A stretch of DNA of 44,387 bases from Paenibacillus silviterrae (lineage in GTDB: Bacteria > Bacillota > Bacilli > Paenibacillales > NBRC-103111), in NCBI RefSeq assembly GCF_030167925.1, contig NZ_JASKUT010000003.1, positions 1-44,387 on the forward strand, in the 5' to 3' direction. Below, piece after piece: positions 20,112 to 28,123 of the stretch. The position numbers were made by a program, and so were the translations under genes. Each line of letters starts with the position of its first letter. The first letter of the stretch is position 1. Under the pieces are notes generated by a model, which saw only the letters and a list, made by a program, of their open reading frames with translations, was not told the origin of the DNA and did not search any database.

Positions 20112-20276
20112 ATGGATCAATGCATCGGCGTTTTGGGTGATTTTTCAGATCTGATAGAGGAAACCATTGAAGAAATGTTCGATGGGGAAAAGATAATACG
20201 GAGTAGTGATGACAACGTGACTTTCGATAGAGAGCTTGAATTGTTACAAAAAATTGCTAGCTTAAGGCCGAATTAA
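20112..20276 (+). CDS. Small acidic hypothetical protein
   Basis: A 54-residue ORF: MDQCIGVLGDFSDLIEETIE, then an acidic middle and a helical end ELELLQKIASLRPN. It is the first ORF after the SOS-like promoter. The ribosome site is weak (GGGCGAGCG about 12 bases upstream). The LexA-like domain that follows lies in the same frame after the TAA, so if that stop were a read error the two would be one protein. No family recognised. Confidence 0.55.
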   Translation: MDQCIGVLGDFSDLIEETIEEMFDGEKIIRSSDDNVTFDRELELLQKIASLRPN

Positions 20277-20306
20277 ACGTACTCAACAGGTAACCAACTC
20301 AATCCT

Positions 20307-20535
20307 TTAACAAAAACACTCTCTCGCAAGCAAGCGGAAATTTAAAAGTTATTCACCAGTACATCATAGAGAAGGGTTACCCGCCTACGATTCGCGAGAT
20401 AGGCACTCTTGTAGACCTGAAATCGCCAAGCACAGTGTACGGCCATTTGGAGAGGTTACGAACCGAGGAGCTATCACGTGGGATGAATCATCACCGAGGA
20501 CGTTAAAAGTGTTGGTGAGTCTTGATGCTTCCTGA
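20307..20535 (+). CDS. LexA N-terminal-like winged-helix protein, lacking peptidase
   Basis: About 75 residues once breaks near 20343 and 20468 are repaired. TLSRKQAEILKVIHQYIIEK and YPPTIREIGTLVDLKSPSTV then YGHLERL follow the DNA-binding domain of LexA closely, including the recognition helix region. GAITWDESSPRTLKVLV matches the end of that domain. The Ala-Gly cleavage site and Ser-Lys peptidase domain are absent. No good start codon is visible (sequence here reads TTAACAAAA), so the left end is uncertain. It overlaps the next gene by 11 bases. Confidence 0.68.
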
Positions 20536-20779
20536 CCATGAACGTAAATTGTTAAGGATTATCTCCAACTTTTTAGCCATACGAGGTAGGACTCCAACGA
20601 TCAATGAGCTGACGATAAAGACCGGTCGTTTCGAGAAGAGTATATACAAGTCACTGGCCGTGCTTGCCGATGAAGATTTCATTGAGTGGAGCCAGGACGA
20701 TCCGGAGAGCATATTATTGCTTCGAGCCTGGGAGAATCCTCCGCCTGAATACAACGACTATAAGCTGTTTATTGAATAA
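20525..20779 (+). CDS. Second LexA N-terminal-like winged-helix protein
   Basis: An intact 84-residue ORF starting MLPDHERKLLRIISNFLAIR, with GRTPTINELTIKTGRFEKSI and YKSLAVLADEDFIEWSQDDP. The layout again follows the LexA DNA-binding domain (helix, helix, recognition helix, wing), but the residues are more diverged. No peptidase domain. It is coupled to the preceding gene and ends before a bidirectional terminator. It may bind phage or host SOS operators or pair with LexA; this is inference. Confidence 0.65.
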   Translation: MLPDHERKLLRIISNFLAIRGRTPTINELTIKTGRFEKSIYKSLAVLADEDFIEWSQDDPESILLLRAWENPPPEYNDYKLFIE

Positions 20780-20814
20780 GGTTTTAGCAAAAAATTGTTA
20801 CTTAATAAAAAGCA

Positions 20815-20854
20815 CATCCCACAAGCCCTGAGAGCTGGCTAGTGGGATTTTTTT
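20815..20854 (+). terminator. Bidirectional terminator between LexA-like genes and secreted protein
   Basis: ATCCCAC-A-AGCC pairs with GGCT-A-GTGGGAT (11 bp around one A-A mismatch), followed on the plus strand by TTTTTTTC and preceded by AAAAAG, so it can serve the convergent gene on the minus strand too. Confidence 0.85.
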
Positions 20855-20870
20855 CATTAGGACTTTTATT

Positions 20871-21376
20871 TTATATTAATATTGCTTTGTCCATCTGTTT
20901 TTCGTTGGATTTAACTGAGTCGCTTCCAACCGTTTCGGTGCCTCTGTATGTATATTTTGTGTTTTGTAAGAAGTCGAGAGCAAACGAATCAATTGGTTTT
21001 TTATCTTTATCCGCATAATGTCTCTCTACTACGGTGGCTTTAAAAACATTGGTTAGCATGTATACATGGTTTGAAATATCACTTAAATAAGTCTTGTTTT
21101 TATACTCACTTAAAATGTATGCCTCGTATGCTGTTATCTCCGCATCACTTGCCTTATATGCTCGTGCTAACTTTGTAACCTCATCGAACTTCTCAGTTGC
21201 GGTCTTGCTGCTATTAGCAATCTCAGTTAGGCTGCCTTTCCATGCTTCATCATTAGTCGATATCGCCGTTTGCGTTGGGGCGGTTGTCGCAACCGGTGGG
21301 TTTGTTGATTTTCCGCAGCAGAGAGAGATGTAAACACTACTGCAGCAACAGATACAATAATTGTGAATCTTCTCAT
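20871..21376 (-). CDS. Secreted hypothetical protein (signal peptide)
   Basis: About 167 residues after correcting one break near 21310. It starts MRRFTIIVSVAAVVFTSLSA, a clear Sec signal peptide with a signal peptidase I-like SLSA site. The mature part begins with a Pro/Thr-rich linker and is then helical: AWKGSLTEIANSS, EKFDEVTKLARAYKASDAEI, YKNKTYLSDISNHVYML, with a charged C-terminus. A lone minus-strand gene bounded by a terminator, this has the look of a lysogenic-conversion gene. I do not recognise a family. No ribosome site is strong. Confidence 0.7.
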
Positions 21377-21631
21377 TTGGCTTGTTATCCCTTCAATATG
21401 GTATATTTTACATCCATATTTACGCCTACTTGAGGGATTTAGTTTCGAGCATCATTGTGTTACGAATCTCAATCCACAACATTATCAACAGCATATCAAC
21501 AGATTTCACAAGGCGGAAGTATCAGCCGACCATTGCGACGCTTTCGGCAATAAAAGCGTATAAGAACGTTACCTTAAGCAGCCTAAGGGTAGCGGTCTTT
21601 CACAATGGTCCAATGCTATTAATCATTATCA
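21377..21631. other. Intergenic, nothing clear
   Basis: Short overlapping ORFs exist on the plus strand but lack ribosome sites, family likeness or consistent codon pattern. I see no promoter, hairpin or repeat that I would stand behind. Confidence 0.5.
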
Positions 21632-21850
21632 TCAGCTATAACTTCTAAGTTTCTCCTGTGTATTTCTTGTCTTAGCACTGAAATAAATTCTTGCGGTAAC
21701 TTTAAAAATTACAGCATCTTTATAGGCCATAAGCAAGACATCTTCCTCTAGTTCCGACAGAGTCAATTTTTCGTTCATATCCACAGTAAGCTCCCTATGC
21801 AAGTTGTCACTGTTTCGGCAATTGAAACAGACAATTTTAATGTAGTGCAT
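21632..21850 (-). CDS. Small hypothetical protein
   Basis: A 72-residue ORF if started at MHYIKIVCFNCRNSDNLH; an upstream ATG at 21874 adds eight residues. One CxxC pair lies near the N-terminus. Helical pattern follows (TLSELEEDVLLMAYKDAVIF) and a basic C-terminus. No strong ribosome site. It lies between the secreted protein and the CBO0543-like gene on the same strand. No family recognised. Confidence 0.4.
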   Translation of the reverse strand: MHYIKIVCFNCRNSDNLHRELTVDMNEKLTLSELEEDVLLMAYKDAVIFKVTARIYFSAKTRNTQEKLRSYS

Positions 21851-21965
21851 TAAACCAAAGATATACAATATCAAATATGTTAATATATAGAATATTTCTT
21901 TATAAATTTTAGTTTAGTTTTGCGTCACGAACTGAAATCTTTTATGGTCAACATTTCCCCGAGTA

Positions 21966-22415
21966 CTATTTTTGCAATAAGTGCCGAACAAAATGGTAGT
22001 TGAGTACGAGAATTAAAAAAATTAACGGATAGCATAATAGCGAGTACATGGGATTCCATCCATTGTAATAAAAAACCCATGTGTATGACGTTATCCACTC
22101 CCACATTGTAAACAGAATGCTGGTTTGCAGAATATACTTTACCTGTTGTAATTTACCACCCGAAAAGGGGTAATAATTGATAAAAATAATGCTTGCTTGT
22201 GGTAATACACCAAATAATATAAAACTATACTGCCAATCAACACCATGTCTAAAGAATCCATACAAGTCATACTTAAAGTCAAGAAAAACATCAACGAAGG
22301 AATTTAAGAACAATGCAAAAAAAACAGTAGTATAATAATCAATTTTTGATAATCTCTTTTTCATAAAGAACACAACCATATTCAAGATAATGATATTTGC
22401 AAATAAATAATACAT
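21966..22415 (-). CDS. CBO0543-like integral membrane protein, copy 1
   Basis: An intact 149-residue membrane protein with about five hydrophobic segments. The order KKRLSKIDYYTTVFFALFLN, VFLDFKYDLYGFFRHGVDWQ, IIFINYYPFSGGK, TMWEWITSYTWVFYYNGWNP and YSLLCYPLIFLILVLNYHFV matches the CBO0543 family of Bacilli and Clostridia, whose function is unknown. ATG 22415 has GGAGGTGGC just upstream, a strong site. The gene is AT-rich. A second member lies at 40821-41289. Presence in a phage lysogeny region suggests a cargo role in the lysogen (inference). Confidence 0.82.
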   Translation of the reverse strand: MYYLFANIIILNMVVFFMKKRLSKIDYYTTVFFALFLNSFVDVFLDFKYDLYGFFRHGVDWQYSFILFGVLPQASIIFINYYPFSGGKLQQVKYILQTSILFTMWEWITSYTWVFYYNGWNPMYSLLCYPLIFLILVLNYHFVRHLLQK

Positions 22416-22706
22416 ATGCCACCTCCATATTTTTTAATTATTACCTTATTACATCGAATTCAACAGGGTTAATAAAAAACAAATGAGAAACGTTAGCAAA
22501 GAAATCATTAACGGCTGAGGTTAAAATCTAGCTGCAGGTATAAACCCGAAAGGATATAATCCTCGTCGGGTCTTTTTTGTTGTGTATATTTAGGTGGCAA
22601 GAAATATTTAATTTCAAAAAGACATTTGTAAGGAGCTCATTCATATATTATACAGAAGATAAAAATACTTATAACATATTGGCGCTAAAGAATTTGCACA
22701 CCCATG
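22416..22706. other. AT-rich intergenic region
   Basis: Contains one hairpin (listed separately) and no supportable ORF. It lies between the integrase stop and the CBO0543-like start, so it must hold the promoter of the latter. It could also hold attP, but I cannot see a diagnostic core. Confidence 0.4.
22543..22578 (+). terminator. Terminator-like hairpin
   Basis: ACCCGA pairs with TCGGGT and an inner AGGAT pairs with ATCCT, followed by CTTTTTTG. There is no plus-strand gene directly upstream. On the minus strand it could weakly stop integrase transcription. Confidence 0.6.
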
Positions 22707-24266
22707 TTATAGGTGTGCAAATCGGGGATAAAGTTTGAGGGTAAAATCGTCTAACCGCTGGTGCTTTTCCTTACGGTACACGACTTGCTGCAGTACTAAC
22801 TTCAGGAGCTCGTTCTTCTTAGCCGGATCTTCCGATTGGCTGTAGAGATCAAGAACTCGTTCCACCACGGGGATGACTTCCTCCAGTGCCTTTGTCTTGG
22901 AAGACTCCAGTTCAACCTCGGTTTTCAGCTTACTGAGTGTTTCCTCGGCTTTCTTCATCTCCTCGGCAATCTCATTCGACCTCTGAACGAACATATCGAC
23001 CGAATACACCCCTAATTCGAGCAGCTTGTGCAAATTCCCCTTTTGTGTGTGAAGATCGCTCAGATCCTTTTCTACGGCTTTTAGCGCGTTCCTTTTCACT
23101 TCCGTTTGGGAAGAGGTATCGGGAATGTCCCGCTGATGCTTGTCCCATTGTATTCGGTATTCCTGAAGCCACTGCTGCAGCCCCTTGATGACCTTATCTT
23201 CAACGTAAGAGAACCTGGCGCTTTTGTTAGTGCAGTATTGATTCGAGCAAATTAAATGAGCCGGCTGTTTGGTATAGGGTCTGTACACCATTGCCGCGTT
23301 GCAGACATCGCATCGAACCAGTCCGGCAAGAGGGTTCGATATTTTTCCATTCGGAGTAGGGACACGTGTTTTCTGCTTGAAGATCTGCTGAGCAGCTTCG
23401 AACTGCTCCTTGGAAATGATAGGTTCGTGCTTTCCCTGGACAAGCGTATACTCCTCAGCTCGGGGGCCGCGAGGTCCGTGACTCGCCTTTCACCTTGGTC
23501 GTCTTTCTATGATCCCAGCGTATCATCCCTGTGTAGGTAGGATTCTGGAGGATATCGCGTATCGTTGCCACGATCCACTTAGACCCTCTTTGGGTTGGTA
23601 TTTGCAGCTCCGTAAGCTTTCTGCAGATGGTAGCCGTACCGATCTTCGTTATCTCACCGTTTTCATCTAAATATCCGTTCGTATACCAGTCATAGATTAG
23701 CTTAACTATGTTGGCCTGCTCCGGATGAGGTTCGAGGGTGAGGCTTCCATCTGGAAGTCTCTTCTTCTGATAGCCATAGGGAGGACGTATTTCCGATATA
23801 GTTTCCTTCCCGGACAGAAGCTAATCTGCCGCGCTGTAAGCGCCGGTTGATGATCTTGAGCTCCTTACGGGCCATGAACTGCTCAAATTCGCTGTATTCT
23901 TCGTCCATTCGTCATTGAGGTCATAGGTCTTGCGAGGGGTGATGATCTTTGTGTTCGAGTTCTTGAGGTCTCCTGAATCAATCCCTGCTCTTGCATGTTG
24001 CCGCGGCCTAAGCGGTCGACGTCCATGACCAGTACCGCGTCGTAAGTTCGTTTTCTACTTCCTTTGAGGAGCTCCAGCATTTCAGGGCGGTTCATTAGAC
24101 TCTCACCAGATACGATTTCTTCACGGATTTTTATTATGTTAAGGTCGCGATCCTGGGCTACCTTTAGCAGCGTCTTGCGATGTTTGGCGAGAGTTTCGCC
24201 TTCGCCGCGATTCTCGGCTTCTAAATCGGCGCGGGATTTACGTAAATAGATGCACACTCTGTCCAT
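22707..24266 (-). CDS. int: Large serine recombinase (phage integrase)
   Basis: Site-specific integrase for attP x attB recombination. About 520 residues after correction. The N-terminal resolvase domain has VCIYLRKSRAD with the nucleophile Ser near residue 10, and MDVDRLGRG with active-site Arg. The recombinase domain has YIGTYPPYGYQ and LIYDWYTNGY, then TPTQRGSKW. A zinc ribbon follows (CDVCNAAM, then CSNQYC about 25 residues on), then a long coiled coil with VEKDLSDLHTQKGN, the usual order. ATG 24266 has GGAGGT just upstream. Breaks near 23480, 23820, 23905 and 23960. Minus strand, as are the other lysogeny genes. Confidence 0.93.
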
Positions 24267-24403
24267 TTGTACCTCCAAGTTAGAAGTATATTGGTAGGAT
24301 AACACCTCAGTATATAGAGAGACAAGCAGAAGCGTGTGTTATAGTCGAGCAAATGGTAGTATAATTACAGAATCGGTTATCTATTTCGAAAGGACATAAT
24401 TAA
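24267..24403. other. Divergent intergenic region (integrase / HEPN)
   Basis: Between the integrase start on the minus strand and the HEPN gene on the plus strand. TATAAT at 24360-24365 is a good -10 for the HEPN gene, but the -35 (TGTTAT) is weak. Many serine-integrase phages keep attP next to the integrase start, so this is one candidate place; no core is identified. Confidence 0.4.
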
Positions 24404-25046
24404 ATGTATTTAGATTTCCATAAGTTTCATGAATTTGATTTAAGATATAATCCAGCTCATATGTTTTTGGTCAATGCATACGGTGATTTAATTAATTTAG
24501 GGGTGCGATTAATTTTTTTGAGACACAAATAGAGAATCATCTTGATCTGTCTGTTCCTGAAAAGAAAGATCCTTTAATAATTCCCTTTGTAAATGATAAG
24601 GAGAACTATAAAAGTATTATCTATTCTTCAATGATAATTTCTATTTACTCTCTTATGGAGAATCATTTACTCAAATTGTGCCAGTTGCATAAATTGTTTT
24701 ATCCAAACGATCCTGATATAAAAGATCATAAAGGAAAAGTGGAGTTAAAAAGTTCGCACAGTATTTAAATAAAACAGCTGGATGTACAGACGTATATGGT
24801 AGTAGATGGGGAGAAATAGATGCATGGAGAAAAGTAAGAAATTGCTTAATTCATGACAACGGGATCCCCAAACCCGATGATGCTGAAATATTTACATCTA
24901 TTTTAAATCTAGTTGTTGTAAAAAAAGAATATGTAATTATCAATGGAGAAGATTGTAGAAAGTATATCGATTTGATAGAAGATTATTTATTCTTTTTAAC
25001 CCACCAATTAAAATTCGATATTAGAGAGAGACAGAAAAAAACATGA
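24404..25046 (+). CDS. HEPN-domain protein, putative RNase
   Basis: About 213 residues after correcting breaks near 24505 and 24745. The C-terminal half contains IYSLMENHLLKLCQLHKLF and WGEIDAWRKVRNCLIHDNG. The RNCLIH sequence fits the R-N-x3-H active-site motif of HEPN ribonucleases, in the correct place after a helix and before another helical pair (DLIEDYLFFLTHQ). Such proteins act as toxins or abortive-infection effectors by cutting RNA. ATG 24404 follows AAAGGA. AT-rich, the only plus-strand gene in the lysogeny block. Enzyme activity is inferred. Confidence 0.68.
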
Positions 25047-25121
25047 TCAATAGTTACCTGCCAACTCACGGGGTATAATAATGCTCAAAACATGTGAATG
25101 TAAGGTTGTTTTTTTGGAAGT

Positions 25122-25163
25122 TGAAAAAAAACAAAAAAGAGCGCTTGTGAAACTAAAAGCGCT
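25122..25163 (-). terminator. Terminator of the minus-strand lysogeny operon
   Basis: Read on the minus strand, AGCGCTTT pairs with AAGCGCT and is followed by a T-rich run of TTTTTTG and seven or more Ts. It stops the operon that holds the helicase, and lies between it and the convergent HEPN gene. Confidence 0.8.
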
Positions 25164-25187
25164 ACTTTTGTATGTTCTATTCAATTA

Positions 25188-25507
25188 CTACACAGCTTCT
25201 GATTTTAAATTAGCGGCAAGCAGGTCTTGAAGTTGTTCTTTTATTTCTTGGATGGCTATTGATCGATTATACTCAACTTTTTCTATTCCATCATAAAAGC
25301 TTGTCAATGACAACAGTTTGTCGTTTAGATCAAATTTATAGACAAATTTAGCATATATTCCTGCACCCATTAGGCAAGATGACTCCACTGTAAGTCTTCA
25401 GACTCTTTGTACATGTTCACATACTGATAGTGATCTAATTTAGCATTGGATACTAGTTCGTATGGTGTTATTTTTGGTGAGTAAATCTCGTCATAAAGTT
25501 TATTCAA
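25188..25507 (-). CDS. Small hypothetical protein downstream of helicase
   Basis: About 106 residues after correcting a break near 25388. TTG 25507 starts LNKLYDEIYSPKITPYELVS, followed by LDHYQYVNMYKESEDL, then GAGIYAKFVYKFDLNDKLLS and a helical end EIKEQLQDLLAANLKSEAV. It lies 15 bases after the helicase stop and is the last gene before the terminator, so it is probably part of the same operon. No family recognised. The left half is less certain because of the missing ATG. Confidence 0.55.
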
Positions 25508-25522
25508 TAATGTTCCACGCGT

Positions 25523-27405
25523 CTAACTCCCTTTCGGAAATCTGAGATTAAGTGTTGAACGGAGATAGCTGACTATTGTTTCCAATTCTTGTTCAGCTCT
25601 CGGCCAATCTTCAACCGACCATTCGCTCCTCTTACCACCAATAGCATCATTTAGTCTGTTTTCAAGGTAAATCGCAAGGATTTCACCGTTCATTTCTTTG
25701 TGTTGAGTTATCCATCTATACTTTGCAGCAAAAAACCGAGGGAGAACTTTTTAGCTGCGTCCGTTCATATCTAAATTATACTCGTCAAGAAGGTCAGGTA
25801 CAATTTCAAATTTTATCTTTCTGTCAATTCTTTTTCTAGAACGGTCCACAAATAGATCAGGGCGCAAGAGTCTTTGCTTATCAGTATTTTCTTCAGCTTG
25901 TCGTAACATCTGAATTGCTTTATCTTTTGAAATATTAAGCAATTCCATCATTTGAGTTATTTTTGCTGATTCTTCGGCAAGTCGCTCATTACGCTTTTGA
26001 ATGAGTTCGGATTCAATAAAACTGTCGACTTCGAGTGAAGCATTTCCTTCTTCAAATGCAATTCCAAACGATTTATTTTTAGTCGATTCAGAGTCCTTGG
26101 GATTAATATTAGAGTCTTCTTTAATTTTCAATATGATATCTTTTTTTCTAAGTTCTTCTTTATAATATTCCAAGTTTTTCTAATCCGAGTTCTTTATGAT
26201 AGACAACCGCGGCAATATTATCCTCAGGAATTGTTGTAATATCTTCAGTTGAATCAATTGATCTTAATACTCTTCCGATGAACTGTGCGTATGGTAGCAA
26301 GCCCTTGTAAGGTCTAAAAATAGCTGCTACAGACAAATATTTATGATCGTACCCTTCACCGAGCATTGCCACGTTCACGACGACTTTTACTTTATGCTTT
26401 TCAATTTTATCAAGTTCGATTTGCCGGGTGACTTTTTCTTGTTCACTATGTACTAATGCAACAGGATAACCTTTGACTTCATACATCTCTTTCAATTGTT
26501 CAGCATGCCAGATGCTAGATGCTACAGCAATGATTTTATGTGGAAATTTACTAATCGACAGCTTTTCCTCCAACAGTTCTATACTTCTATCTATAATTAC
26601 GTTGTTACTTTCTTTTGAGAGAGCTACCGAACGATTGATCCAGTCTTCTTCTTTTAAACCTAACGCCCTAATTTCTTCGATGGTATATAACTTATCTTCA
26701 TTTTGATCAATAGACAAGTATAACTTTTCTGGAACATGAGTTATTTTCTCTAAGTCTTCACGTATCCATTGGCCATGGCTTCTCTTAATTTATATTCGTA
26801 GACGTCTTTACCTTGGATAGGCTTACCATCAGTTCTGAAAGGAGTACGGTAACCTTTACAACCTTAGCACTGCTAAAATAATCAATGGCTTCTTGCCAGG
26901 TTTTTGCTTCGGCATGATGTGCTTCATCAATTATGATGAGATCAAAAAAGTCAGGGTCAACTTTTTCAACAAAGATGACTTTAGACGTTTCTGGAGTTTA
27001 TGAATATTCAAAATCACGATGTTGGCATACTTTAGAAGATTCACGTCATGACTTGTTTCATATTCAATCACAGAAGGCAGTTCTTCTCGATGTTCGAATA
27101 CCTTTGTCATAATCCAGAAATTCCGATCGAACTCAGGATCTAACGAACCAAGAACTGCATCCTTAATAACAAGTTGAGGAGTAATAATGAGTGTCCGGCT
27201 ATTTGAGAGGCTGTAAGGGATTATTCCCATTAACCCGTCTTTCCTGTTCCAGTTGGTAGAACAACCTTAGCATGCTCACTGCTTTTAGTAATAGTAAAAT
27301 GTCGAATACCGCCTGATAAGCCTCAATTTGAGGGGCTCTGAGATTCATATTTTCAAGAATATAGGGTTTAGCTTGCATAAAATAGTCTTTAGAGTATTCA
27401 AACAT
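25523..27405 (-). CDS. SF2 DEAD/DEAH helicase (ResIII-like)
   Basis: About 627 residues after correction. Helicase motifs in order: VVLPTGTGKTGLMGIIPYSL (motif I) near 27240, LIITPQLVI, then DLIIIDEAHH (motif II) near 26930, VTGTPFRTDGKP (motif III), and the second RecA fold with KIIAVASSIWHAEQL, VVVNVAMLGEGYDHKYLSVA and YAQFIGRVLRSID (motif VI). The C-terminal 220 residues are charged and helical with no recognised nuclease. This is the core seen in type III restriction subunits and in several phage-defence helicases. ATG 27405 follows CAGGGGG. Breaks near 25753, 26165, 26770, 26990 and 27240. Confidence 0.83.
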
Positions 27406-27446
27406 TTATAAATGCCCCCTGATAAGAATTTTATCTTAGACTCGTA

Positions 27447-27461
27447 TTACTCATCCGACGA
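27447..27461. repeat. 15-bp direct repeat, copy 1
   Basis: TTACTCATCCGACGA, identical to 28143-28157. It lies between the membrane protein stop and the helicase start. Read on the minus strand the copy encodes RRMS, as does the other copy inside the ImmA-fusion gene; a few further codons also look alike (NTSLR against KTVRR), so it may be a remnant of a duplicated gene end. Confidence 0.8.
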
Positions 27462-27501
27462 TCGGTTATACTCGAATTCAAACCCTTTACAAAAAATAAT
27501 C

Positions 27502-28078
27502 TTAGAATGCTTTGGGTAATGTGATTTTATTTTGAATTGCAATGCTTTCAATTTTTGAATTGATAGCAGCATAATGAAGACGGGTTTCCATTGAAGCCCA
27601 ATCAGCTCTAATCTGCTCTTCTTCCTGCTCTGTGATGTAAGGTGCAATGATAGTTAATCTCTGATTAAAACTGGTATTCATTTCAACATTAACAAATTCA
27701 GTGAAATAACTGAAATTGACAGGAAAAACTGCGAGGACAGCTGCGATTAAAAACATAATCAGCAAAACTTTCTTTTGTTTGCTTTCCTCCATTGCAAATA
27801 GTTTTTCTTTAAATCGATTTCGTGATTTTTTTAGTAGAATTACCAGAATAAACGCGATCAATAATCCCAATAATATACCTGCCCAATAATCCGAGCAAAG
27901 TTAAATTAATGGTATTTACTTGACTTCTTGCAGCTTTAGAATAAAGGAAATCAATTAATCCAGAAAAAGAATTAGCTAAGAAATTCAAAAGAATCTTATT
28001 CAACCAGTTAAGTATTGGCTGAAATAATATTAAAAAAATCGCTGAAGAAATAATGCCACCAATTATATTAATTCGCAT
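27502..28078 (-). CDS. Membrane protein in the lysogeny operon
   Basis: About 192 residues after correcting a break near 27860. An N-terminal hydrophobic stretch (INIIGGIISSAIFLILFQPI), a second helix (NFLANSFSGLIDFLYS), then RYIIGLLIAFILVILL and VLLIMFLIAAVLAVF give three to four membrane segments. The last 60 residues are soluble and helical (ITEQEEEQIRADWASMETRL). ATG 28078 is the plain start; TTG 28099 would add seven residues. It lies between the repressor-ImmA fusion and the helicase, on the same strand. No family recognised; a membrane effector or exclusion protein is possible. Confidence 0.65.
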
Positions 28079-28123
28079 TTCTTTTCCAGATACCCCCAAG
28101 ATTTTTTTCTATAATCAACAAAG

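Noticed and set aside
21363..21648. Plus-strand ORFs between the secreted protein and the next minus gene
   Set aside because: No ribosome site, AT-rich chance ORFs, no family likeness.
22440..22706. attP for the serine integrase
   Set aside because: A plausible place together with 24267-24403, but no imperfect inverted repeat with a clear 2-base core could be singled out by eye.
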